This document shows positions 8,620 through 22,440 of a stretch of 64,000 bases of DNA, one piece after another (position 1 is the first letter of the stretch; each line of letters starts with the position of its first letter). Below the pieces are notes generated by a model. That model had not been told where the DNA came from. It was given only the letters and a program-made list of their open reading frames with translations, and did no database searches. The DNA is from Lineus longissimus (taxonomy: Eukaryota; Nemertea; Pilidiophora; Heteronemertea; Lineidae). Location of the stretch: positions 4,156,001-4,220,000 of the forward strand of contig NC_088321.1 of the NCBI RefSeq assembly GCF_910592395.1. The letters run 5' to 3'. The translations under genes were made by a program, and so were the position numbers.

Positions 8620-11600
8620 ACGTTTTGTTGTTCGAAGTCTGTTTTCTGTTGGTTGGTTTTCTGTCTGGTTTCTATTTTGTTGAAAGTGTTGTTGGCGTTC
8701 ATCATTGCTTTATTGGTAACCCTTTCACTGCCGGCTGCCTAGTATTCTCCTCCAGGGAGTATTTTCCTCAAAGGCAGGGTGAGCATCTTTCTTCGAGAAA
8801 ATTCTACTTTGTCAGGTGTTTGCATTTGGAGGTGTGGTCCTCCAGGGACAGCTCGGAATACAACTCTCCTTTAGCAGGGGACTTTAAGGCCTTCTTCTCC
8901 AGGGAGTATTCTCCTCCAACCCAGGATAAGTATTTTTACATGCCACTACGGTTTGGTTTATTGAAATGAATGTTTCTCACTTGGTGGAGTCTTATGCTTG
9001 CTCTGGCAAAGGTAAAAGGTAGACTGAGCCTTGGTTCCATTTGAAACGACGAGGGTTGAGTGTCTCGCTCAAGGACACAAAGACATAACTGCGGTGATCC
9101 GTTTGAGAGTCAAACCCATGGTAGTCCTTATATCAATGTGTTTGGTCGCCTGACGCTTGTAACGAGAAGAGTTTTTGGGTGCATTTCTATAGTAACTCAC
9201 ACAACGTAGTGAGTGTAATGGTTACGTGTGTATAAAGTGTAAACAAAATTCATATATCCATCATGTCCATCGAATCTGAAAAAATTTGTGCAGACCCATG
9301 ACAATTCTGGTTCCGGTACAGTTTGTCGCATTCCATACGGGCCGCGCTTGCCGATCCTGCTTTCACGACGCACCGCAACCACAGTTACCATGATTCCCAT
9401 TGTTTCCTTCCTCGTGACGCAATTATTTCATGACGTCATGAGCCATTGACCATTCACGCAAGTAGATTTATTCACACCGGCGCCACTGAAGTGCGGGTGT
9501 GGGACATCATGTATTTCAAAATCGTCTGCTAGGACATACAGGACAACGTCGGCGGAGACAGTTGTGACATTTCATTGCAGACAAAGAAAACGTCATCTTC
9601 TTCTCGATTTACGTAACTTCAAAAAAGTCAGTTTTATCACTTCTAAATCCAGATCCAGTCACGTGATTTCTAGTAACTGCCAAACTCGACCCAGTGCCAG
9701 AACTGTGAAGTAATGATGTAGGTCACGTGGTCAGAGTGCAGGAGTTCCCTTACCGCCTGGCTATCCGATTTAGCATCTACCGTTCCGGATCGACATCAGC
9801 GCCTCCAGTGTCAAGATAATAAATTTGCCATTCTTGATTTTGGCGCCAAACGAATAAAAAAAACGCGTTAAAACAATTAAGAATATATCAGCTACAAAAA
9901 TTCGTTATTAACTAACTGCTGAAGAAACATACACAAATATCTAGGCTAGCAGGTGGAAAATTCAATTATTATTTCACCACAAAGAGCTGCTTCTGTCCGC
10001 AGATATGAGACAGCTACCGGGGCGGGGACTATTTCTTATGGGGCCTTATTGTTCAGCGTCTCCAAGGAATTTCCCCCCAATGTACTGACTAAAACCTGTC
10101 ACTTTCAGAGAACGGGGTTGGGGCTTTGGGGGTCTCATCCCCCAATGTACTGGCTAAATATGTCAGAAGGACGGGGTTTGGGGGGCTCCCCCATGTCAAA
10201 CAGTTGTGGGAGTTGACTAGAGCTTGCTCTTTACATATTATAGGCCTAGTACATGCCCACCAATGCAGATTGAAGTCGGACCTCTCGGCTCTGGCTGTTG
10301 GGGCGCAGGACCCCGCCGCGAAGACCGATCAGCCGGTTGCGGCTGACGGGGAAAAGGTCACATAATTTAGGAGGAGAGACGATAACGACGAGGATGGATT
10401 TCTCTAATTTCTACTTTTTTTCGGACTTTTAAATATGGCATTTTGGCAGATCGTTGTGGATAGGGAGGAGGCTAGTATTGGATGAGCGGAAAGAGTGGAT
10501 ATCGTATATTCTGGAGATATTGACGTCGTGTAGAGACATCGTTTTGTAGGGAGCATAAACGGACGTTTTTGTGCAGTGTTTGCCGTCACTATTTTCTCCC
10601 GCCGTGGCTCATGAAGGGAGGCCTCCCACCCGCGATTATTTAGATCGTTCTATTCCACGGCCGTTAGACAACAATGTGCCTTAACAATTTATTTGATCAC
10701 ATGACTCCTGTGGAATCTCCGATCTGATTGGTTGATCTGCAAACATGATGACGCCTTCGTGGTAATTTGCATGATTTATGAAGTAATTTCCCTTGACCAA
10801 CTTTGAACGCGTCGATTATGATAATAAAAGGGAGGGACCCAAATCGGAAGTGAATAATAATTAGGTCATGTGCCAGGAATGGTTACTGCGTAATCAATTT
10901 TTTGGGTACTTCGTCAACTGGCGGAGAAATTTGCTGATGCGCCAAATCCCGTGCGAGTTTCTTCGATATTTCGCCGGAAAATCAGTTTAAAACAGGTAAG
11001 ATCGGTTCATATGCCAAGAATTCGTACATGGTAACGAAGAACCCATATCGAGGGACTCTTATGAACCAAGAATAGAAACTAGCAAGTCTTTATAAACGTA
11101 AACAGAATGATGAAAAGGGAAAATTATATGGTAATTTCTCATCTTGGTGGTGTATGCTACAATGTGGAACCAACTACACGGCTCGTCGATGGTGTAGCAG
11201 GAGATTTGCTTGACCAACTTTGAAAATCGCGAGCCCGGGTCTCCTGGTCGTATTCCTTATTATATACCAAGCCACTTTGGTTACTCAACCCGCCGTTGGC
11301 GCGGTGGTCGGCAGGCTATTCATAGTAACAAGACCGAGGGATTTCTCCACAAGTAAAAATTACCTAGCTAACGGCCGTGATTCCAATACGGAGAACGTGA
11401 GTAACATTTTATTCATTGATTTATTTGGAGGCCGATGAGATCTTTGTGAACTTTGTTCGTGTACATATGTTGTCGTATTCGGAATCGTGTATATTCGTAT
11501 TATTCTAAACCACGTGAATGGATTCTGGAAGGATCTATTCAATCGTATCGTAAATGTGGAGCTCGCCAAGCTAGGATCGACAGCAAGTGGACTCGTAGAG

Positions 11601-12870
11601 AATTGAAGAAACCAGGCTGTGGTAAGTTTGTGACATTTTAGTATGTTATAGATACAGTCCTCACATCGCCTTATTGTATGGGAGGTCAATTATAGCTGCG
11701 CCCAAAAAACTTGCCGCTGGCTGCATTGGGTACGGGGTGAGTTTTGATCAATCAATCATGCTTTCTGCCAGCTGTAGGGTAATACCGGAAGATGTTGGCT
11801 AGAACACCGACCAACCGGCGAAGTAATTATAAAAATGAAAAAAGTGAAGGAACCTTTTTTGTCTGGGTGAGAAAACTTCGTAAAAATTATATACTTTCGA
11901 TTGTCGGATGATCTATTTCCGGACATTGTCATTTCTCCGCTCTCGTCATAACCCCCCTCCTCTTGCAGGCGAGTCCAGCCCTTCTGATGAATCAGACAAA
12001 AAATGCCATGAACTTCAGTGACCTGGGTGACCGTTTTTTAGCTGGTCGCAAATTGCGTTGTACTGGGGCACGTCATCGTGGGGGGGGGGTTCGGGAAGAA
12101 GTTTTGATGCAGTTCAGCCGACAAGAACGATCAGGGAAATAGAAACATACAAGTACCAGTCGTAGCGATCACATCAGATCGCCATTATACTCATGTGATC
12201 CATCCGTACTGTAAACCCCTTAATTTACACAGGGTTTTTTTTCGCAGAATTTGCAAACAGCCTATATTCGCGAAAATAAAAATCGCGAAAAAAGTTTTAG
12301 ATTCGAAAAACTGATCGAAATTTCAAAATCAACAAAAAAATAAAAGTCGTGGATATTTGCTTCAGCAATTTTGGCTGATAAGAAGCACGAACATTTGTCT
12401 GTTGACAGTGTGCTGGTTGCTGCAACTCTCTCACGCAAATGACTCACTACAACACTGAAATGCGAATAATATACTTTATTCTTTTTTTCTATTTATGATT
12501 TACCACCACCTTCGTATTCTACTTTTTGTTATAGATATGCACCACCAACATTGTAGCATTCATTCAATATAATACCATGTTCTAAATATAATAATATGCA
12601 GCAAACGACCTATTTCGTCCAATCAAAAGCGTGTACAGAGAATCACCGTATGTGTCATTTTGCTTCTTTGTGATATTTTCAACTGCTACTTTTTCACAAT
12701 TGATTGCCGCGGCCAATATGGCATGTTTCACTTTATTTTACACCACCAGCATACAACAATCGTTGAGGTGATATAAAGATTACTTCCTTCATTATCACTT
12801 GCGAGTAAAAATCACAAGTAGGCCTACTGATGTTCTTACATTGTTTGGCGCTTCATAATATACAATGTAG
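8620..12870. other. Intergenic, no convincing gene
   Basis: I saw short repeats of CTCCAGGGAGTATT (8.75-8.92 kb), GC-rich patches near 10.0-10.4 kb and no recognisable protein. Around 11.22-11.64 kb there are two short frames with donor-like ends (GAGAAC|GTGAGT near 11397 and GCTGTG|GTAAGT near 11621), but there is no ATG for the first and no good acceptor between them. A C-rich tract ending in CTTGCAG at about 11966 could be another acceptor. I cannot support a gene here. Confidence 0.4.
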
Positions 12871-12877
12871 CTCTTTT

Positions 12878-13080
12878 CTGGAAGCACGGGAGGAACAGTG
12901 CATGAAGCTGCAGCCAGCTGACAGCGTTATCACTCTGTTGCGCTCAGCAGAGTGAAAAATACATTGTCCATTTTGGCCACGGCATTCTACACTAAAAGGA
13001 GTAGACAGTATTGGGATGACAGTCTGAACAATCTCACCATTTGGGCAACCAAGGAGTGAAGGACAGAAATTCTATACCAA
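12878..13080. repeat. Dispersed ~200-bp repeat, copy 1
   Basis: It starts with CTCTTTTCTGGAAGCACGGG, includes GAAGCTGCAGCCAGCTGACA and ends near CATTTGGGCAACCAAGGA. A second copy lies at about 18003-18240 in the same orientation. The family was not recognised. Confidence 0.75.
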
Positions 13081-14151
13081 GCCAACCAATTTGATAGAGC
13101 AAGGTGGCCTTCTGGCTATACGAGGACGGTCCAATAAGTTTTAACAATGGGGCATTTATTTCAAAAGGGGTTATCACAGACTTTGGAAAAAAAATTTGCT
13201 CCAATGATGCAACTCTCTTAAGCGCATCTAAAATTATCCCCATACTCCTACAATAACTGGAACTGCAGCTTATTTAGCAGAGGTTGGGTGCAGCCTTTGA
13301 ATTCTGAAAATCGAAAAGTTTGAAAAACCCTCATAAAATATATTAAAATATATTCCGTTATTTTTCAAAAGCCAATATTTGCACCAGTGAGTAGAAACAA
13401 GCATTTATAAAATGTGTAAATATCGGTCACTTGGGCTAACCAGATGTACCATTGTTATTCAATATAATATTGATGACACTTGGCAATGTCGTGAATTCTG
13501 GTCGAATTCTTCAAATACGTCAATCATCAGTCTTTAATTACATTTGATCAGCCTCAATCATGCTAGTCGAATGCGTGTTAAGCATTAAATAAAAGCATCC
13601 AGATGTACTTTATAGTTGTAACAAGTGGCTTTTGATTCCCAGTTATTTTTAATATCTGATGTTTCATTTAAGTGTTGAATTTGGTGAAATTCTGCTAAAA
13701 AAACTCAGTCACAAACAGGTAGTTTATACAAGCCCCCTTGTATGAATTGTGCTAGGGACGAAGAGCCATGAGTAGAAAGTGCTCTGGTATAATGATTAGT
13801 ATATATGCCTGAAGGAAAATATGGTAGTGACTTTTAGATACTGAAAATTTTCATAACAAGTTTGTCAAAAATGCACCACCTGTTTTTAGTCAGAATTCAA
13901 TTGCCACTCAAGGGTCAACAGATAGCGATAAAACATCAACATTTATGTGAAAGTGGCCACAATATGAAGCGATTTCAGCATGATGCAGGCCCTGGTTTCG
14001 CCTCGGCAGCAAAAAGTTATATCAAGTTCTTAAAAATCTTCTTGATCCGCCCTCGTAATACATTGAATAATACCTTGGTCCATATGACATACAAGTAGTG
14101 AAGAAAATGTCCGTATTACAAAAGTTGATGACGGAAGTTTGCCTAAAAAAA
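13081..14151. other. No feature seen
   Basis: This is AT-rich sequence with scattered stops in all frames. No protein, RNA gene or repeat was recognised before the Helentron-like copy that begins at 14152. Confidence 0.4.
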
Positions 14152-15477
14152 TGAAACGGCCAGGGGCCATTGTGCTCACCGAATAGATATTTGGTGCTTT
14201 GGAATTCATCCAGGTTAAGAAACATTGTACATGTATAGTATTTAGGTCAAACCAAAGTCGGTATGACATGTGATGTATCGTTGCTTGGAGTAAGTACCAT
14301 AAGAATATCATCAAAAACAAGTCACTAATAAACGAGATATTGCACTTTTTACCTATTTTAATTTTGGCCTCCTGGTGGCCAAGTTGAGTACCAGATCAGA
14401 TCGAAATTCAGTGACCTCTGTGACCTTGAAAAGCAGGTCAGATCAAAAACTCATATGATATGCGATGTATCCTTGCTAGGAGAACCTACCATAAAAATGC
14501 TATTGAAAACGAATCACTAATAAGCGAGATATCACACTTTCTAGGTTTTCACTTTTGGCCTCCTGGTGGCCAAGTCAAGAATCAGACGGACTGAAATTCA
14601 GGGTCAGAGGTCAGCTGACCTAGGGGGTACTTTGTACAAAGTCTTAAGTTCATAGCCTTGGGGGTTAACAAACGTTCCACAGTTACGCTCAAATGGCCAA
14701 TTTACACGATTTGACCTCTGTGACCTTGACAAGTACGTCAAATCAAAAACCCGTATCATATGTGATGCATCCTTGCTAAGAGTATCTACCATAAAATTTT
14801 TACCAAAAACTAGTCAGTAATAAGCGAGATCATTCATATGGCACTATTCAAATTTTTGGTTTTGGCCCCCTGGTGGCCAAGTTAAGAATCAGACCAGACC
14901 GAAAATCAGTGTCACAAGTCATCTGACCTAGGGGGTCATGTGTACAAAGTTTAAAGTTCATAGCTTTAGTGGTTAAGAAACGTGCCATATTTACACACAA
15001 ACGGCCTCTGTGACCTTGAAAAGTACGCCACATCGACCTGATTTTTTGTCAACATGTAGAGCTACGTAACAGGCGTCTACATACCAAATTTAAAGACTAT
15101 AGGACAAATAAAGACAAAACGTGCCACTATCAGTGACATTTTAGAGCTTGATCTCTGTGACCTTGGAAAGTAGGTCAAATCAAAAACCCGTATGATATGT
15201 GATGTATCCTTGCTAGGGGTACCCACCATGAAATTTTAGCAAAACACAAATCAGTAATAAACGATTTATCGCACTTTTTAAGTTTTTGGTTTTAGCCCCC
15301 TGGTAGCCAGGTGAAGAATCAGACCGGACCGAAATTCGCTGCCAGAGGTAATGTGACCTAGGTCATAATGTGTACAAAGTTTCATGTTCATAGCACAAGC
15401 GGTTAAGAAACGTGCCACACAGGATACGGACGACGACGGACACAGGGCTATCGTATAGACTCCCCTGACCTTGAGCC
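14152..15477 (-). mobile_element. Helentron-like non-autonomous element (HINE type), copy 1
   Basis: This copy is inverted relative to the other six. On the - strand it starts GGCTCAAGG after a T run and ends with GGTGAGCACAATGG, GGCCGTTTCAT, then T. A short CGT-rich stretch follows the start. Its tandem units carry the CTCF-like core (14865-14876, minus strand) and AGGTCA half-site pairs near 14411, 14713 and 15005. It is more diverged than the others, so probably older. Confidence 0.55.
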
Positions 15478-17129
15478 AAAAAGGGCTGTGCGGTAGGTCA
15501 CTTGCCTGAATTCGTCTACCAACTAATCCGTGTTTTACCAAGACCGTTTACTGACAGATTGACAATTAGACAATCAGTAGCGAAAGCAATTCTGACAAGA
15601 GAATCCTCACACTGACGCTGAGATAATTTATTGCCAAAAGGCGGCATCATTTACCGGTCAAATACACCAAAAATCTCCAGCCCATGTCAACTTCATCCAC
15701 AAAAGTTAGTTAATTTGATTTGATTTGATTCAATTTAATTTCATATAAATTATGAGCAACGATACAGACATATTGTATCGGTAACTATTGCAGCCACGCT
15801 TTGGCAATAACGTCCTCATTGCTTTTACGCACTCAACGTCTATAAGGTTACATTTAGCAGAAATTGATTTATATATCCATTGAAAAAGTACATGCTTCTC
15901 TCTGGAGCACGAGAAATCATTCTCACAATCCCTATTTGTATAACAATATTACACGCTTCTAAAGAGTATACAATTCACACATTGGCCCAATATGTATCAA
16001 AATACGTGACGCAGTACAGCGAAATTAACATAATGTCACAAGTATCTTGTTTAGCAGGATGCAATTGGAAATACAAGTACGTAACTGATTAGCATCAATT
16101 CTTTTCCCATCAAATTGTCAAATGTTGGTGAGATCTTTGCACTACCATCTTGCTGTGAACTACAACGGAGATTTATGAAAATAACTTTTAACTCAAAATC
16201 GCCTTTCCTGGTCAATGGGTTGTTATGCTGTCCTGCGTCATGTATTAGTTACATGTTCTAGAGTACAAAAAGACATACTGTCCACATAGTTCAAGCATAA
16301 AAATCCTAAGATTCTAGAATATAATTAACACAATGGCCCATATGCATTGAATTGTACTCATCATAGAATTCCATTTTCCACCAATAGTCTTATGGTTTGC
16401 GGACTTTTGCTTCTGGTTCAGAGCAACATTTCATTAAAGTGTTCCTTTTGTGAAACGTTCCTCTAAACACAAGGAGATTTTAAAATCAAACCGTATAAAC
16501 ACTTATATAAAAAGTTTCTAGAGGAAAGAAGGATACCGACATCTGAATAGTCTTATGAGTGAGGTTTCGCTATCCCGTTACACCGAAAACGGTCCTCGTT
16601 CCCGTTCTCATTATCGGAAATATCAAAAAAGATTTCCTATTCCCCGTATAAAAATGCATGCATGCATTCACAACCAAGATTTCGGCCTGTTTTATCATCA
16701 GCCCTCTTGGTTTACAAACCAACCTTTCTGGATGTTATTCTTAATCACGGTTCGGCAACTGGGTACCAAGGCCTGGTGGACGAAATCCGGTTTTGAGATC
16801 GAGAAAACCAGCTCAGAAATTGATGAAGTTATTCGCATCAGTCGATCAATCTCGGTCGATCGGTTCTTGGAACGGGATAGCAAAAACTCACTATACTGTT
16901 GACTTCAGAGGAACGTTTTACAAGTGATCTTATCTGTGTAAAACTTTGCTCTCCGCTAGAATAAGCCGCGCCGAACAATGTATAGGTGCAAGCTTCGAGA
17001 GCACAGAAATGGAATACCATTCATACAACGGCCCTAATGCATCAAGATAATAATAAGTTTCTCTAGAGTACAAATAGAAATACAATTCACACAATGCAAG
17101 CAAAACATTACGTTTCTATGATACAATAC
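15478..17129. other. Decayed AT-rich repeats, no gene
   Basis: It contains a (TTTGA)n-like microsatellite near 15715-15745 and degenerate repeats of TTCTAGAGTACAAA followed by AATACAATTCACACA and ATGGCCCA. The same decayed motif recurs up to about 23.7 kb. Confidence 0.4.
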
Positions 17130-17606
17130 GCATCAGAATATGTGACGCAGCCAGTAAAACATTGCATGTCGATTACCAGGTGAATTTTTGGATACAAATG
17201 CACTTGAAAATGGGAACTGCATTACTCAGCATGAATTATTCTCCCATAAAATTATCAATTTTCAAACAAAGACGTCTTCACGTGACACTGAATCTCACGA
17301 AATGGAGTTTTCAAAAATAAACTGCAACTCAACTTGTTTTCTGTTCACTTTGACTCGTTTTACTGTCAGAATATGTGACGCAGCCAGTAAAACATTGAAT
17401 GTCAACAAGTGATTTTTTTGAGACAATAATGCACTTGCAAATGGGAAAAGCATTACTCAGCATGAATTATTATCCCATAAAATCATCAACTTTCAAGCAA
17501 AGATGTCTTCACATCAATCTGAATCACACGAAATGGAGTTTTCAAAAAGAAACTTTCAACTCCCTTTTTTTTCCTGTTGACTTTGACTCGTTTTCTGTCT
17601 GCATGG
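17130..17606. repeat. Tandem duplication of a ~236-bp unit
   Basis: Both units begin with AGAATATGTGACGCAGCCAG and contain CATTACTCAGCATGAATTAT and CGAAATGGAGTTTTCAAAAA. Frames of 74 and 115 codons crossing it are not conserved between the two copies in a protein-like way. Confidence 0.75.
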
Positions 17607-18002
17607 GTCACAAGTTTACCGAGTTCAAAAATAATTCACACACTGATTATGCCAAAAGATATCATGCTTTAGAAGCGTATCTATATATGAAATACAGTTT
17701 CAGCGTTTATACCGTATGCCTAAAATATCAAGCTTCACGAGCATAAGAAGTACAGTTCTCCCGTTATCCATAACGTATGCCCAAAACAGTTACTCGAGCA
17801 CACGAAATACTCTCTTATTCCTTAAAAATACATTAGGCTACTAGAGTATATAAAATATGATACAATACAATTCATAGAATATGAAATGGGGCGGGCAGGT
17901 TTCCAGTCACTGTTTTTGCAATGCAGCAGTCAACGCATGCCAGTAACACATTTCATTGTTCGCCAAAACATCGACATCTCACCACAGCCAATTGACATGA
18001 AA

Positions 18003-18240
18003 TCGCTCTTTTCTGGAAGCACGGGAGGAACAGTGCATGAAGCTGCAGCCAGCTGACAGCGTCATCGCTCCGTTGCGCTCAGCAGAGTGAAAAATACATT
18101 GTCCATGTTGGCCACGGCATTCTAAACTAAAGGGAGTAGACAGTATTATAGACTATTCTAAACTAAAGGGAGTAGACAGTATTGGGATGACAGTCTGAAT
18201 AATCTCACCATTTGGGCAACCAAGGACAGAAATTCAGGAA
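18003..18240. repeat. Dispersed ~200-bp repeat, copy 2
   Basis: This is the partner of 12878-13080. It has an extra short tandem duplication near 18122-18185 (CTAAACTAAAGGGAGTAGAC twice). Confidence 0.75.
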
Positions 18241-21200
18241 TCTACCTTGCCTACTATAATTTAAGTGGGCAAGGTAGCCGACTGGTTATATAACATTGAT
18301 ATACCACAGGGGCACGCTTTATAAGTGGGAAATCAGTCAAGCTAGCAGGAATAAGCATGAAAGCAAAGATATAACATTTAACTCGCCTGTCCCGAAGGCA
18401 TTAGAAAAATATTTCTATTCTTGATTGAATTCAGGGGCCGATTTTAGATCACTGTTGACTTATGATGTGTACCCCTGTGTGATAAATGTTAGCCTTTTTG
18501 TTCGAGGTGACATACAAGCAAAACAGAAAGGGTCAGAAATGTCCATGTGGAGGGAGTAAGCGGTCGAGGACCGAAATCATAACTGACTTTAAACAAGCTT
18601 GGTCAGTTTTCCTGATTTTATCCTGTAAATCGGCAACAAATTTATCATATACCTCATGTGCACTGATCCGGCAGACAAAACATAGAAACAAATGATGTTC
18701 TACGGCCTGCGGTCTGGAGCTTTCATGCTGATCCGGCGACTCGGACCGGTCTCTCTGTGGGTTTTCTTATTTTACCAACCTGAGGATGAATACATTCTTT
18801 GTTTAAGCCAGTACGGCTGTGTTGTACAGCTATAACATGCTAGAATTGATTAATCATGAGTCATTTGTTTTGGATCAAGATGTTTCGTTATGCACCATGT
18901 ATTTTGTTTTGTTTTCACAAATTTTCAGGAAAATGGCTGATATTGTAACCGAAAAGTCGTTTTACTTGTTTGTCTCCTCCAATCAACTTTATCACTTATG
19001 AAATAATATATGAGCTGATTCGGACTGCATTTGCGGTTCTTTATACGTCTTTTCTATTAATTTTGTCTTTGAGTTTGAACATGGACAAATGTGCCAATTG
19101 ACCAAACAATTGGCTCTGACTCTCGCGTGATCGGGTGTGGACTGAAATAATCAGCTAATTATGATCAGTTTTAGCTTGTTTCGGCGCTTTTCAAACTACA
19201 TGTATGATTGACAACCAAGCTAATCAACAATCGACACTGAATATACCTTCGAGCAGGACTTATGTCACCTAAAATCTAGGTTATCTGTTTATTTAGCAAC
19301 TCTCAGTTCATGCAAGAAAACAGATTACAAATACGCATGCACCAAATATTGTGTCCCAGTTGTTACCCTCTAACACGTCGTTCTACGTTTGGTTTGCCTC
19401 CTCCCCCCCCCAAAAAAAATAGCTGGAAGGCAAGTGGCGAATCCAGTGCTCTAGATCCATGTCTTCCCCAACCCCAACCGTTGGGTGCCGTGCTAAAATG
19501 GATTCATCATCCATGAATGCTCAAAATAAAGGTTTGATTGAACATGCATAATGTGGTAAAATGCTATTTTTTTTCATTTTCCATTTTGAAAAACCACGAC
19601 GAGATTGATGCAATAGGAGACAAGGGAGACAAGTTATGGAACTGACACCAAACTGGAGGTATTGCATTGGTTGTCTCACCGAACCCGAGGCGTAGTCGAG
19701 GTGTTGGTCAACAATTTAGCTCCACCTAGGCGGTTTATGTGAGACGATCAATACCGACAGTGAGGTATCAATTTCTATTCTAAAACATCTCAAATTAAAT
19801 ACCAAATAAAGTGGTTGTAAGTGTTTCTTGACTGCTGCCATATTTTGCACCTTATACCCAAGTGGTCGTGGTTGCCAAACCATAACTGCTGAATTCAAAA
19901 CGAGGCTTCATTGGCACATGGTGCGTTTACACTGTAAACGGTGGTTCATTATAAAGTTAATTAGTGGCCCTGTCAGCTGGTATTGACGCCAGTAGACCAG
20001 GGCCAGGTTGTTCAAAAGCACATAAGTCATGCACACAAACACTTGATTTTCGAAGTATTTCTCACCGACTCGTTATTTGGTCAAGAGTCATGAAGTTTTT
20101 TACAAGGTTCTCGAGTAGCTAATCAGGTACAGTCCGCACAATCTGGGTAAATTGCAGGTTTCGATAGTCGAAAAAGATATGATTTAGGCATTTGGTTCAT
20201 ACAAGTATGCACGTACATAATATAACAAGTTTCTGGAGTATAACATGAAATAGACACTCTAGTTTAACTGAACTAACTGCTCCATGTAAACTCTAGTTTG
20301 ACTGATCTAACAGCTCCATAAGTTATAAGGTAGGTTTCGATATTATTCTTTATGAAAGTTTTCCCCCATTCCCCGTAAGACTAATTGTACACACGACGAT
20401 TTACGAGTGTCGTGTGAATGAATTGGCGCTGTATTTGATGACACGACCAACCTTCGTAGTTCGTAGTTCGTATTGCTTGTGAAACCTGCCTCTAAGGAGC
20501 TCGACACATACGCCAATAACATGTCTCAATGACCACCTTCGTGACTTGTCCACCCAATTTGAATCTCAATACATATATCGACATTGTGAAAGTGATCGAG
20601 TGTATCTACTAAGTGAGACCGGACCGGACATGATGACGCTGCCTGCAACAGCGCATCTGGAGCTACCGCCATTTCGGCTACACCTCCTAATGCTAAAGCA
20701 ATTAACTCTTTCTAAAAGAATTGAATGCTCATTTAAAACATGGGAGGCCGTTCTCTGGAAAAAAAGTACAGACTCCCGCCTTTGAAATTAGTATTCACTA
20801 CGTTTTGAAAGAGTTCTATCGTTGAAGGATTTCAAGTTCTAGCCAAAATGGCGGTACCTACGGCCAACCCTTAATAAATTTCTTCAATGAAACGAAACCC
20901 CTGTACAAATTGTGTGAAGTAAAATTTCTCATACGGTGTAACATCGGGCCTTTTTCTGGAGCGGTTGTGGTGAATAGACTAAAACGCTGGGGCATGATGT
21001 AACAGCCATATGCAATATTTCTGACCATCTTGCATCGAACTATAGAGTAATTCATGCATTCGCCCCATGAATGTGCATCAAGATATTACGACTTCTAGAA
21101 AATCAAACCACGTTGCACGCACTGGCCCACAGCATCAACAGATAATAAATCACATCATTTTCTAGAGTACAAAAAGAAATACAATACCAGAATACAATAC

Positions 21201-21331
21201 CAGCATGAGTATTTGCAAGTTATATAGTACAGACAGGCTACATTTCACGCACCTTTAAGGAGTACGAAAGGAAATTTCTAATACAAGTTTCTAGAGAAAC
21301 TAAACAATTATCTACGCACTTTGTCCATTAT
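18241..21331. other. No gene recognised
   Basis: Open frames are short and unconvincing, with no domain, splice pattern or RNA gene. A few decayed TTTCTAGAGTACAAA motifs occur at 20.2 and 21.1-21.3 kb. Confidence 0.4.
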
Positions 21332-21855
21332 AAGGCCAAGCATACCCAGGTAAAATTATCTGTGAAAAATCTATATAGAATCTATGAAAAATCTATAGTG
21401 GATATGGCAAACAAGCATACCCAGGCAAAATTATCTGAAACATCTATATAGAATCCATTAGAAATCTATATAGAATCTATAAAAAATCCATAGTGGATAT
21501 GGCAAACAAGCATACCCAGGCCAAATTAACTATGAAAAATCTATATAGAATCTATGAAAAATCCATAGTGGATATGGCAAACAAGCATACCCAGGCCAAA
21601 TTAACTATGAAAAATCTATATAGAATCTATGAAAAAGCTATAGTGGATATGGTAAACAAGCATATCCAGGCAAAATTATCTGTGAAAAATCTATATAGAA
21701 TCTATGAAAAAGCTATAGTGGATATGGCAAACAAGCATACCCAGGCCAAATTAACTATGAAAAATCTATATAGAATCTATGAAAAAGCTATAGTGGATAT
21801 GGCAAACAAGCATACCCAGGCAAAATTTTCGGTGAAATCTATATAGAATCTATGA
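21332..21855. repeat. 75-bp minisatellite, about 6-7 copies
   Basis: The unit contains GGCAAACAAGCATACCCAGG and AAAAATCTATATAGAATCTA. The array starts degenerate and becomes regular from about 21490. Because 75 is a multiple of three, one frame stays open for 117 codons; the peptide is a 25-residue repeat with no known domain, so I treat it as non-coding. Confidence 0.85.
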
Positions 21856-22440
21856 AAAATCTATATAGGACATTTTTGCTATATAGATTCGCATGTTGGC
21901 CAGTATGCATCGACATGATTTTGTTACCCAATACAGAGCTTATAAATGAGTCTTATACAATGCAATAACAAGAATACATTAATTAGCACAAATAAGCTTA
22001 TTTGCAAACTTCTGCGAATATCTTCGCGTTACTAAAAATATAGCTCGATCATGAACAGGGCCAGTTTATAGGGCCAGCAGAAGCACATAAAGCCGTGTAG
22101 TATTTCGGCTTCCAACAGAGCCGCATCCGTAAATACAATATACTATCAAAAATGGCCTTGAAAATATACCAACAAGATGCGAACCTTGTATGCTATACTC
22201 CTTTTGTGACTATAGTATCCTGTCCGTGAATTGTAATGCATACAATCATCAAAAACGTTTAATCATGTGCGAACATTTGAGTATCATCTCGCATTTTCAA
22301 ACGCTAACTTGATAATTTGCCGAGCTGCATGGTTTGTCAATGCTTATGCTTTACCTTAGAGAAAAAAAAACACTTTAAAAATAAGATTTTTTCTGGCCAC
22401 AATGGGTCATCTGCCCTCTATGATCATGTCCCATCTTTTT

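Noticed and set aside
9953-10365. Overlapping frames in a G-rich region
   Set aside because: Composition alone explains them; no conserved motif is visible.
11220-11641. Secreted-protein gene suggested by a hydrophobic leader frame and donor-like sites
   Set aside because: The leader frame has no ATG, the gap between the two frames is too short for a usual intron with a good acceptor, and no family is recognised.
21493-21846. 117-codon frame with a 25-residue repeat
   Set aside because: By-product of the 75-bp minisatellite; not open in the degenerate first units.
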